64,000 bases of DNA from Aporrectodea caliginosa (lineage: Eukaryota; Annelida; Clitellata; Crassiclitellata; Lumbricidae): contig JACEVL010000273.1 of assembly GCA_020284085.1 (NCBI GenBank), forward strand, positions 124,001 to 188,000, in the 5' to 3' direction. The notes beneath the pieces were generated by a model that was not told the DNA's origin, searched no databases, and saw only the letters and a program-made list of their open reading frames with translations. Within the stretch, counting starts at the first letter, position 1. Every line of letters starts with the position of its first letter. Below, one piece after another: positions 47,976 through 60,400 of the stretch. Made by a program: the position numbers and the translations under genes.

Positions 47976-48282
47976 ACCGAGCCTAATTCGGCCCTCAGTG
48001 CCATATAAGTGGTCGAGAATGATTACTGGTAATCGTCTAGTAGGCCTAACTGTATTTGTTTAAGGTTGAAATCCTGTCTTCTGTGGACCTTCATAAGGTA
48101 AAGTATTTGTTGTTGTCTCCTATGATAAAAAGAAAGATCCTTCTCGTATTTACGTCATAAAATAATGCACGCGAATATCTTTAATCAGTAGCCTGCTTTA
48201 TTATGTCCGAAGGCAGAAACAAATCAAACCGATTCAAACGTCACAACATATACACGTATACATGCGTTTTTTGCCATTTTAG

Positions 48283-48415
48283 GCCAGATGGCATTGCTTC
48301 TGTGGAGAAAGCTACGCGAAATATGGCCCCATAAATGAAGACGATTGTTCGGATCGATGTCCAGGTAACCGATCGCAAAAATGCGGCGGAGGCTGGGCCA
48401 ACAGTGTCTATTCTG
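48283..48415 (+). CDS. Gene C exon: WSC domain, second half
   Basis: Acceptor TTTTAG, donor G|GTAGGT, phase 0 to 1, 44 codons: [41 protein letters not shown]. It has CxCG, CPGN, KCGG and the closing SVY of WSC. The first half, with YIGCF, is absent upstream on this strand. Confidence 0.92.
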
Positions 48416-51400
48416 GTAGGTTAATTTTACGAACCTTTGCTCTTTTAACAACTGCTTGAATGATTTCATTTGATGATACTTTCGAGCACGGGTGTATAAA
48501 GCTGTTCCTTTTATTTTAGTAGGCCATTTATAATTTATAGCCTAGGCAATAACGGAAATTTGCATGTTTATCCATACTATAAGTCTGAAGGTTTGTCTTC
48601 CATTTGTTTGTCCAGCTAAAGGCTCACGAATAGAACGCTCTAGCGATACGAAACTTTTTACAATACGTTCTTACGCGAATTTATAAGTCAACGCGACTAT
48701 TCTCAACTCAATTCCGAAATAATTATACACATTTTTAATTTAAAAGTGGTCATTTGAGTCAAACGCCTTAAAATCTAGGTCACCGCGTAATCTCGCAACA
48801 TATCACGATGAGCGTTGATTTCAAATCATCGTCACGAGCGAATTTCTAGGTCAAAGAAAATAAAAACTCCCCAATGTAACCCTTTTGCGATACGAAATTT
48901 TTAACGAACGTTCTTATTCGGATTTCTATCTCAATCCAACTATTTTCAGCTCACAATTTACTTTCCATTCCGTTCTATGAACTTTTCAGTTGATTTTCAA
49001 ACCCATAACCAAATCAAGCGGCAAAGATGGATTACCATCGAGAACCACATTCGATAGGTGGCGGGTTATGATATTTATGGGCTGACAATAAATTTAACTC
49101 CCACGCGGCGCATATGCTTAGCAAGAGCACATTAAATTACCTTTGTCACAGGTCATTGCATTCAAATACACGGGCAGAGTAACTATTTTCACCTTTAAAT
49201 GTCGTTTCCATTCCGAAATATGGGCAGTTTACATATTTGAAGCCCTTCAGCAAATAAAGTAAGTAAGCAAATAGCCTTTATTTGCAGCAGTTAAAAATTA
49301 CGCCTGGGGAGAAACCGGGCAAAGCCGGGTACAAATGCTAGTCGTTTTATAATCTTTACAGCTCTCTAACATTTATTAATTGTATAGTTCATGCTAGCCA
49401 TGATATTTTTTACTACATGTTGCATGACTAGAAGTGAATGGCGATTGAAAATTTACAGGCTACCCTGTAAATGTTGTGTACAAAATACATCAAAAGAAGC
49501 ATCTACTTGTACACCTTCCCACAAACACAATTAGTTGAATATTAATTTTCCATATCGTTAAAAAATACATTGTAACATTTTAGTGTGTCCGGCTGGATAT
49601 TATGGTCCAAAATGTCCCAAACAGTGTCACTGCTACAACAACAGTCGATGTGTCTATCTGACTGGAGAATGCAATTCTACTTGCAAAGCTGGATGGATTG
49701 GAAACAGTTGCAACATTCGAGGTTATTTTAACACTAGTTCCACTAAAATAAGATTACTAGGGCCTAATCTTATCTGGGTTTGAGTTTCTCTCTTCTTGCA
49801 GATGCTGCAGAGTAAAAAATCGAGGTTTGTCGTCATCAGTTTTTTCATTGGGTTTGTTTGCATGCGGTCATCAACGCTGCTGCTTGTCTCAGGATTGGAG
49901 CAAAAGTAGGCCTATTTGAATGACTGCGCACTACGTAACCTCGCAGACCGCGATCATCAAGATCTGACGATACATTCGTGCAAGCCACCAAACTTAAAAT
50001 AATAGATGATGGACCTTTCGTTTTGCTGCCCACGTGCGTTGTACAACTTTTTGCAATCTATGCTGGAGGTCAAAAATAACTCCATAATAAAATAATTAAA
50101 ATTATTTTTGCTTTTTGTACTAGTATAAGCTTATAAATTGACAACTTTCAAGCTCCGTAGTTCGCTTCTGACAATGATAGATAAATTTTCAAATTGCAAT
50201 TATAAACGCTAAACAAATTTACACCTTTACTTTCATTTCTAAGAAACTAAATCTTGAAACGACATTGTAGATTGCATGATAGAAGGCGGAGATTGTTCCA
50301 AGAACGAAACCTGCGCAACTGTTGACTTGAATTTTGCAAAAATCACTCGTTGCCGTTGTTTACCAGGATTTGAAAGGAAAGCTTTCTGGGACATATGTCA
50401 AGGTTCGTGGCATAAAAAATTACAGCTTCGGTATGAACACTTTACAAGCTTATATAGGCCTACATTTCTCAGTATTCTCTAAGACTTTCCTTAGATTAAG
50501 AACATTTTCAGACTACACACATAGGTCTACTGAATTTTGCTCTCTAGAAATATTCATTCCCAAAGGATTGACTAAAAATTACAAATTAAATACGTATAGC
50601 CCCTATTCCCTAATATGTTACCAAATTCAGTAGCGCATGTAATTTCAATAAATTAATTTGATATATGATGTGTAGGGCCTGTTATTATTTGATTGTAAAG
50701 TAAGTAAGTAAGTAAGTGTATCCTTTATTAAGCCAATTGCTAACCGATCTTTGGTGTACATTATTTATTAAATAATCACGAATAAAACATCCTAACAATA
50801 AATGTTTTGAGTGTCAGACTGTCTGCAACAGGTAGAATTCTGTCATGTTTACGTGGACGTAGTGCATATACTACAGTTTTAATTGGGGGCAGTAGGTCAT
50901 GTAGAACATGTGCCAGAGTAAGCGTAGTCGGTAATTTGTGACTTTATAATATTTATACATTTTACATGTGGTATAAGTAATTTAAGAACTAGCCTTCTGT
51001 TAAGGCAAGACAAAGGATCACATTGTACAAACTTGAAAGTTGCTGTGAAGTGTTAGTGTCTCTGATTCAGAAAAAGCTCACAATTATTGGCTAAGTTTAC
51101 ATTATCATTGCAACTCGGCTACAAAAAGGAGGCCCTAAAGGTATCAAGAATCCCGCTACGTATAGGGATACCAAATTACAGATTAAATTAGATGATTAAT
51201 GGTGGCCTCCAAAGAAAGATAATCATTGCAAACATACTTGCAGTGATCAAGCATTATTAGCAGCTAATAATGAGCGCGTCTGGCGCCAGCTTCACGACGG
51301 TAAACTACTTGAAGAAAGGTGTGCTCATTGGGAGTCTACGCTGCAGTGTTTACATATTCTAAGTATAGTGCCTCATAGGACTATATCCGCGATATTCCTG

Positions 51401-54400
51401 TCAGCAAAATAATGTTGTGTTGCTTGAATAACTAGCATCCAGTTCTAAAAGGCTCACCGGAGAAGTACGTGGAAATTCCGTATTGTACGTTATTAGTCGA
51501 TACTATGCCAGCCTTTGCCAGGGTGATTGTAGGTAGTATTAAAATAATCTAGAATCGAGAGAAATGCTGATGTATCATGATCAAATATCCTTAGATATAG
51601 ACGAATGTCGCATGGGCCTTTGCGATGCTTCAACAACAACGGATTGTACTAACACAGTAGGAAGCTACAACTGTACCTGCAAGCCAGGATATCGACTATA
51701 CAACAAAACCACCTGCTACGGTAAACTCACTAGTCCAAATAAATACAGCGATTCGACCTATGGTAGGCTATATTGCATAAAATAGGCAAATAACACTCCA
51801 ATATTATGGATGATTTTATACTAATTAATAGCGTAAATTAATAATTATTTCACAAGGATTGCGCACAGCTTTCAAAATTAAGCATCACGATATATTCCTT
51901 TATTATCCATCGGGATGGCAAACCGCAGCAATAGTAAGGACAGAAGAATAACTTGTATACTAGCTCAGTTGTTCAAGTTCAACTGTTCAATTGTTCAAGC
52001 TGAATTGTTAAAAGGCTGGTTTAATTATAGTTATTTATTGTTGTTTCTTATCGTTTTTATTAAAGTTAGGCTTTAAACAGGACCCTGGGAGTGAAATTCC
52101 TGTCGTCCTTTGGAGGCAGCCCGAAATCGTAAGGTCTGGGCAGGACGCCTTAGCGTCGCGTAATGGTCGGCGGAACAGGCTGCGTGGTACATGGTTCTGA
52201 CCGATCGCCCAAAGGAGGCCGGCCTCGGCAGCATCAACCACGTCGGGCATGCTCAGCACCGATTCCAGAAGGAAACCCATCCTCCGAGCTCTCTGCAGGA
52301 AGCGGTCGAGCTTGTTCCGGTCCTTTGCCGTTGTGAGACCCCACCAGGAGAGGGGTAAAGTATACGGGCGACCGTGGTAGCTGTAGTCACCACATGCAAC
52401 GCTTCCGCTCTTAGAACTCGGAGCTCGTAGAGGGACCGAGAGCAGGCGCCAAGGCCCCACTCAACGTGTGAGGATGCTCGTAGATCGTCCCGGATGGTCA
52501 CGCCGAGCATGGCGGAGTTTGGATTTAGCTCATGGGGGGGCTAAAGCATACAATCACCTCCTCCTCTGCCGCGAAGCGGCACCCCCCTTTTAAAATGGAG
52601 GGGTTTGGGGGCGATTTGAGCCCCCAGTCGGGGTCTGGGGCGAAGCCCCAGCCGCCATATGCATTTTGAGCATACTTGGTACTAATTTTGGCCTTCTGGT
52701 GAGAGGATTTGGAAGGATTTTACTGCTTAAAATGTACGTAATGGCCTTTACATCGAAGACTGTGACTAGTCGACTATGCTAAAGCATTAATTGATTAATT
52801 GATGTACAAAGTGTGAATGTGTTTAAACAGGTGGACAGTCGACTTGAGTTTAATCGAAAATCAGCATAAACTCAATTTTACTCAAACTCAACATTTGACA
52901 ATTGTAATTATATGGTAATTATAAGTTTACGAGAACTGTCCTCACAGAACTTGAATTTTAGTTGTTACAAAGTTGTACACACTGTTATGCTCAATACTCA
53001 GTCACGCTAACAAACTAACACTATGGCCTTAGGCCTACATCAAAGACTGCGACTAGTCGACTACGCTAATGCAGTGTAGACTAAGCGTCTAGTTCCACTG
53101 TTTGCATAGGGCCTACATGAGAACCAGGTCTTCGGGGACTAAAGCAGCTGTCAGGTCATAGTCAATGTTCAGAAGAGCCAGCGAAAAAGGCGTTCCTGTC
53201 CCGTGGTTGATCGCAACCAGTTTCTTATGCGTCGCATCGCTGAATAACTTCTCTCAGCGGTCATGCTGAACCCACGGGCAACATTAGTGCTAACGGCACC
53301 ATTCTAGCTGTTGTAACGAAACTAACGATGATAATAATAGGCATCTTCGGTCAGTTCTTCTGAATTATATTAAAGGTAATTTCATTTTCCGTGCTTGAAA
53401 ACGTTTTCATTTCGAATAACAGACCTTGCGGATTGATGTTAAGGATGTTGGCGCATTTGTCAGCGAGCGCCTTTATTGATTCCATCCTTATCGAGGTGCA
53501 ATACGGTTTCAATGGATTTGGTCATGTTCATATTGTCCATGTCGAAACGGAACTTTAACTGGCCAATTAGTGTATCAAAAAGAGACAGATACAGCTGAGT
53601 AAACCAGAGTGAAGGCGCTGGTTTCTTGCGTCCATTGCTGCACTATCTGAATCATCAATGCATTCACGTTGTCCAAATGCAGTACAGCAGTAGCAACAAA
53701 GAAGTCTCGAAGGGATGACGCAGTTTTATCAGTCCTCCGACTTCTTGCGGCCAGAGGCGAAAATCTATACATAACTTTGGAGTACCTACGAGGGCCGGAT
53801 TTTTTTGGGGGGAGACAGAAGGGCTTAAGTCAAAACTTTGGGGGGACAGTCCCCATCTGTTCCCCCCACCCCATTATTTACGCCACTGCTTGCGGCTGCT
53901 ATGCCTTGTGTACTTGGACCAGAGTCATATGTGCAGACAGGATCTGGTAGAGATGGGATGGCTATTCCATGAGATTTGTACTATACCTTAATAGCGCATG
54001 GTCAAGTCTGTGGATTCATGGGGGGGTGGCTTAGCCCCCCTAGCCCCTGATAAACTCCGCCCATGACGCCGAGTATCTCCATTGACGCGACTATTGGCGG
54101 CGGAAGGTCAATCCTTCCATATCGGGCTATTATCATCTCGCACGATTTAGACGTATTTAGCCGCAAGTTTTTTTATTCAGCCCATGCGGAAACGTGGTCA
54201 AGATACGCTCGGATCTTCAACCTTTGAAAGCGCCGATGATCAATTATTATGTATCATCTGAATACTTGGCGGTGCGGTTCTGCGAATCGACAGGCTGGAG
54301 GCACTTACAACGTAAGCAGTCGAACCAAAACCCGATCTCTACACGATGCTGGCGTTGATGTAGGCCACGTCTGAGGTCCGTCGTCACATGTCTCCGGTCC

Positions 54401-57400
54401 TAAGTAAAATAAGTAAGTATATCCTTTATTGAGAAGCACTAGCAAACGCACAGCACTGTACATGGCAAGATTAATAATTCAACAAATAAACAAAAATTTA
54501 TATATACAACCAAAGAATTGAATGAGAAGCTTTATTGTACATCAGGGGAACATAGAGGAAGAAGAGCTAGGGCTAGGCATAGGGGAAAATGAAGGGTTTA
54601 AACAGCCAGATCTAGGGAAAACATAGTTTATTTGCATAGCATCCAGGCAAGGAAGCATTTCTGAGTCAGGTTGTCAAACATTGGAAGCTCACGGTTATGG
54701 GACCGTGGCCGCAGGGAGTAGCGCGATTGCTTGAATGCTTGCTGGAGGACATTAACACACAAGCCAGTGTAAGATCTCGTCTGGCACGTTTAGCTGAGAG
54801 AGCTTGTCGGCGAGTGTAGCATGGCGGACGGTGTCAAAGGTCTTGGAGAAGTAGAGATTAATATGAGAGTGACGTATGGCTTAGTGGTGAGAAGATCAAT
54901 GACATAATGAAGGATCGAGACTATCGCGACGGCTGTTGTTGATCCGGTTGGTCTTAAGGCATATTGATATAATTTTGAGCAGCTGTTCCAGTGGAAGCTG
55001 TATGAAGGTAGGGTAGATATATTCGTGTACTATAAGTCTCTCAAGCTGTCGGGAGAGGAGAGGTAGAAGATAAATAGGCCTGAAGTCCAACGGAGCCCTC
55101 GGCTGAACGATCTTCGTGACGGGAAAGATGAACGATCTTCGTGACGGGAAAGATGATGGCTATCTTCCATTGGGAGGAAACACTGGAGGCCGCCTGCGAA
55201 AGATTAAACAGGTATGAGAGCGTCTCAGAGTAAGCAGGAGCGACCAGCCTCAAGAACCAGGCCGGAAGGCCGTCCGCAGCCGTCCGCAGTATAGTGTAAG
55301 CTGTCTAGGAGATGGAAGACTTGTTGCTCAGTGGTAAATGGTTGCTGAGCTATCGCCGTCGCCGTCGCAACATAATTTTTTGACTGATAATTATTAGAAA
55401 TTCTAAGATTCTTGACAAAGAAAAGACGGAACACCAATATGAACTCGTTGACATTAGAAAAAAATGCATGACAAATCTAAGGAAATTGGGCGCAATGCTA
55501 TACTAGTCCTACATATAACATAATTATAACTCTATAGAATGCCGTGTGAAATAGCACTTTACCTTGCTTGGCGACTGCTACATAAAAGTATGGCGGTGGC
55601 GTTCCGTTCGTAATCATCCGGGAGATATGCCAGTAATCCTGTTTTACCCTCGGAGTCACCAAAGTCACTGCCCTTCCTACTTTCGATATAAACCACTCGG
55701 TAAGATCTTTGCCCATAGTGCTCCCTCCATAAAAGGAAGTTTCAGGAAGTGTCACTTTTTTAAAGCAACACTGTGAAGTTTGTAAAGTTCTGTCTCTGAT
55801 CCGACTCTGCCAGTTTCGGCCAGTTTCAGCCATTTGTGGCTGAACAACGTCATTGGTTACCTCTTTCGGCGCACACAATTTAAAGTTCTCATTCTTGTGC
55901 TCAAAGCTCAACTGAGTCTTGCTAAAAATATCTTTGTCACCAAAATCTCCGTCCCCTCTCTGCCGCGTCCTCTCAGATCCTCTGAACGGCTTGACCTTTT
56001 CGTTCCCCGTGTTAGGACCACAATGGCTCAATCCAGGTTCTTTGCCTGCATTGGTCCCTCCCTATGGAATGGACTTCCTCCTTCTCTACGTTCTACAATC
56101 CTCTCTGGCAGCATATCTACCTCTTTCTCTCGCCTTAAAACCTTCCTTCTCTATCGGAGTACCTCGAACTGAGAGCGCTTCTGAGAGGCTTATGCTATAA
56201 GGCTCGCTTTGTAAATGATCAAATACAATACAATGCATTATCGGCATTATCACACGTTTCTCGCTCCCTTACCGGGTGCAGGACTTCCAGCCTTACGGAG
56301 TAAATTCTCGTATCCTAACTGTATTAACTTCCAGAGAAATATCTTCAGTTATCATAGCCTACTATCGATGAATTGCAGACATGAACAGGCTGTTTCAGAT
56401 TGAACAATGAACAATTGAACAAGCTTGCACTATCAACAGAATATACTGAATTATGAGGATAAGCTGAAATGTTGCGTCGAAAACTAGCGGATGCCTTAGG
56501 ACACAATGAAGGTAAAAAAATAATAAGATAAATGTAGAAAACTACTACGGTATGCACTTTAAATACCTCTCGCGTTGAACGATATATTAAGAATATGATT
56601 CCTAGACTGTGAAATTTATCCTGTGCAGACATCGACGAGTGTGCCTTAAAGATCCATAATTGCTCATATACAACAGAAGAATGCAACAATACAGTTGGAA
56701 GTTTCTTTTGTGATTGTAAGAAAGGATTTCAAAGAAAAAATGACAGTTGCGAAGGTAACCATCCAAGTTATATAGCATGAGTTATTGTTGAACCATAAAA
56801 TATTTATAACCTTCATGCTCTAACTTTATCGTGACTATGACAGCTTTCTGTGACCTATACTAAGACTCACTCTGGGAATACGAATTGACACTAAGCAAAA
56901 TTTGGGTTCTAGGACTGTTCATCAAAGCACTGTGTAGCAACCCTGGACAAGTTGCTCACTCATATTGTCTGTGTGGAAAGCAGTGGGAAACCACCTCACT
57001 CATCTCACCCCCGGGTGGCATAAAAGCTAATAGAAGGCAGAGAACCATCATTGTCATCGTCATCGTCATCATGAACCACCACCACCGCCACCACATCCAT
57101 CGCCACCACATCCGCCGCCATTTTTTTACCTATATATCGGAAAATATTGCTTGTCCTGGATGAATGGATACTGGATAGTTTGTTAATATGGTTTGCTTTA
57201 GACGTAGACGAATGCATCTCTTCACCGTGTGGCAATTCATCGATTTGTTCCAACACCCAAGGGAGTTTTGAATGCAATTGCATGTCAGGGTTCACCCGCA
57301 GTAATTCAGTGTGCAAAGGTAGATCGATGAACTTATCATTCCCTGCTATCCATAATAGTAAACAGAACATTATAATATTATGAAATTTAAACATAATAAT

Positions 57401-60400
57401 TATTGTGCTAAAGATGAATCGTGACAACAAATTTTGACTGCATACAGCGGAACTCAGCAAATAAGCTGTTTAAAATATTTGATGACTAAAAACAGAAAGG
57501 TCGTGTAACTCTTTAAGGTAAAAAATCTTTACGAAAAGTCATTCATCAATGATGTTTCGACTCAGTTAAAAACGGCATTGCTTAGATGTATACCACTTGT
57601 GAACATCTGGACCAGACAGTGGGCGAACAAATGCTGTCGTTCGATTACAAACACAGAGATGATAGAATCACCGTAGGAGCCACCATTGAATAAATTCACA
57701 GGTTCTGAGATCCTGGTCATTATTGCACGGAACACGAAGACTTAATGGAGGAGGACTCAGACCCTGACGTAGTCGAAACATAAGAGAATTATCGAGCTGT
57801 GGCGGACAGGCCACAAGGCAAGAATGAAGGCCGTATTGATAACAGCTAGGCCCTATCTGATTTAATCAACCCACGATCGCTTAATATTGACATTTTCAAT
57901 ACATGGTGTCGCGCCTCTGAATCGCTAGGTGGCGTCTAATCAGCGATCGATTCGAGTTCTAATATATAATTAAAATTATATGGTCGCTTAATTTCTGCCA
58001 TTTTAACGTTTTAATCTATCAATTAAATAGAAGAACATCTTTCCACGTCCTAAAATTGATGACTAAAGATAGGCTAGGCATCGCCTAAATTAAGTCTTAG
58101 GAGCCCTATCTCTTAGAAACCTACCCTTTTTTAAGAACTTTTGTAAGAAAGCATTTATAAGCGATGAGAGCTACAGCATACAAGGTTACGGGATGAATAT
58201 AGCCTGCCTCACGGTGCATCGCTTATAACGTGAAGTGGGGGTTCTTACTGCTTCACACATAGTGCAGAGTCAGTGGTGGTTCGGACCCAGTTCTTTAGTG
58301 TCGTTGGTTCGGGTGAGTGACGGGCGCCTCCGCGTCCAAAATAAGACAAGACTAATCAGTGCGCTCCCGAGTGACAGCCGCTCACACGGTCGGGCCAGTG
58401 CCGGCTTCGCTGATCTGACGGGGTAGGGCCCACGTCGTTGTTGATCGCGAGCCGGTCCGAGCTTTGATCGTTCAGGCTAATCGGGGAAAGACCGATCGTG
58501 AGAAATAAAGGCTCACAGGTCTGGATAACTACGGGGAAAGTTTCCCCACTGATACCGTTCGGAAAGTAAGGCTCACAGGTCTATAACGGGGAAGGTGTCA
58601 CCCCGTTGGTTCAGTTCGGAAAGTACGCGGAGATACCGAGAAACGACAGGTCTGTAACTAAATACGGAGAAGGCGAGACCCCGGTGATACCCCGTTCGGA
58701 AAGTGCGGTGAGAGACCGAGAAATCAGTTGAGTGAAAAATCCAAGTCCGAGTTCGGGCAAAGTTCGGACGTACGTTTAGAGACAGAAATCAGTTAACGAA
58801 AAATCAAAGTCTGGTTTCGTAAAGTTCGGAGAGCGGGGAGAGACCGGAAAATCAGTGTCTGGTTTGTGATCGGCGAGTGCGTAAAGTACGGTGAAACTTT
58901 CCCAGTGATCAGGATCGATGAAATACGGGGAGGGCGACCCCTTGGTGACAGATAGATACGGGGAAATTCCCCGCTGGTCCGGTTCGTTGACATCTGGTAA
59001 ACTTGCACTAAAATCTCAACAATTGCGGATAGACCCCATCTGCATATTCTTTTCTATTGTTTAAAACTTGAGCGTCTACCGCACCTTTTCTACTTACGGG
59101 ACTTACCGAAAAATCTCAATACGCGGTTTCCCAGCGTATTATATTTCTTTGCGTACCTAGCGTCGTTCATAGTTACTTCCGCGGTTTCCCCGTGGAATAT
59201 CTTTCTTTGCGTACCTAACGTCGTTAATAGTAACTTCCGAGGTTTTCTTGCGGGAATATCCTTCTTTGCGTTCTCAACGTCGATCATACTTACTACCGTG
59301 GTTTCCCCGCGGAAAATCTTTACTTGCGAATCTAAGCGAAATATCTCTATTCGCGGTTTCTCCGCGGAAAATCTTTACTTGCGGGACTAGCCGCATATCT
59401 CTCTCTGTTCGGAAAACTACCCGACAGATCTGACCGTGGTTCGTTCAGGTGTGTGAGACAGTGAAATTCCCTAACAGGGAAGTAAATACACAGGTCTGTG
59501 AGAAACAAAGTGGTAACGTTAGTGACACTTACCCCTGGTTCCTGTGAGTCCGTGCGCTCCCGGGCACAGCCGTAACGCTCGCTATCTGATTCGGAAAGTC
59601 TGATTCAAGGGATACCTGAGGCGGAGTAAGGGCCCACTCTGTTGGCAGGTCTCTGATCAGATTGATTCGGATAGCGTGAAGAAAAGTTGTGTAAGACTTA
59701 AGCCGGGGAAGGGTATACTCGCGAGACACAGCGAGTCAACGCCCTTGGTGAGGAGTACGAAAACCCCAGGTGGGTAGATCAACGCAGACCAAGAGAGTGA
59801 CCGATGCGCGTACGTTCTGGTAGTCGGGTACCGGGATAGATAGATATATGTTTGTCACAACACACAGCTCTGAGAACTGACTGAAGTGCGAGGCTGAGCC
59901 CTCTCGTGCGTAGGTCGGAACTAGGTTCTGTGTGTACATTGCGAAGATTACAGACAGAGGACCTTCACTATCAGAGTCCGTAGATACCCTACCAGTGTAT
60001 TTTTCTTTCGAAGCAGAATTATCATAGTGTTGGTCGTTCTTTTCCTTCACTGTGAGAGTCCGTAGATTCCTTACCAGTATTTCTTTCGAAGCAGAATTTA
60101 AGTTTTCGCTGTGTTGGTCGTTCTTTGTCAACAGAGAGGCGAGTCAGTTGTGGTGCATGACAATATACGTGTGAGACCGCATGAAAAACACGGAATTGGA
60201 CGGAGAGACACATGACGGTAGGAAGACTCATTGCCCCATGGACATTTGTCTAGGACGAGTTGACGTAGAGAGTTGTCCCAAGTATTGTCTAGAGCGAGTT
60301 GACGTAGAGAGTGGTTTCAATTATTGTCTAGGACAACATAATGTACAGACTTGTCATAAGTATCCCTGGTTTTCAGAACTTAGAGAACGTTTGGTGTCCC

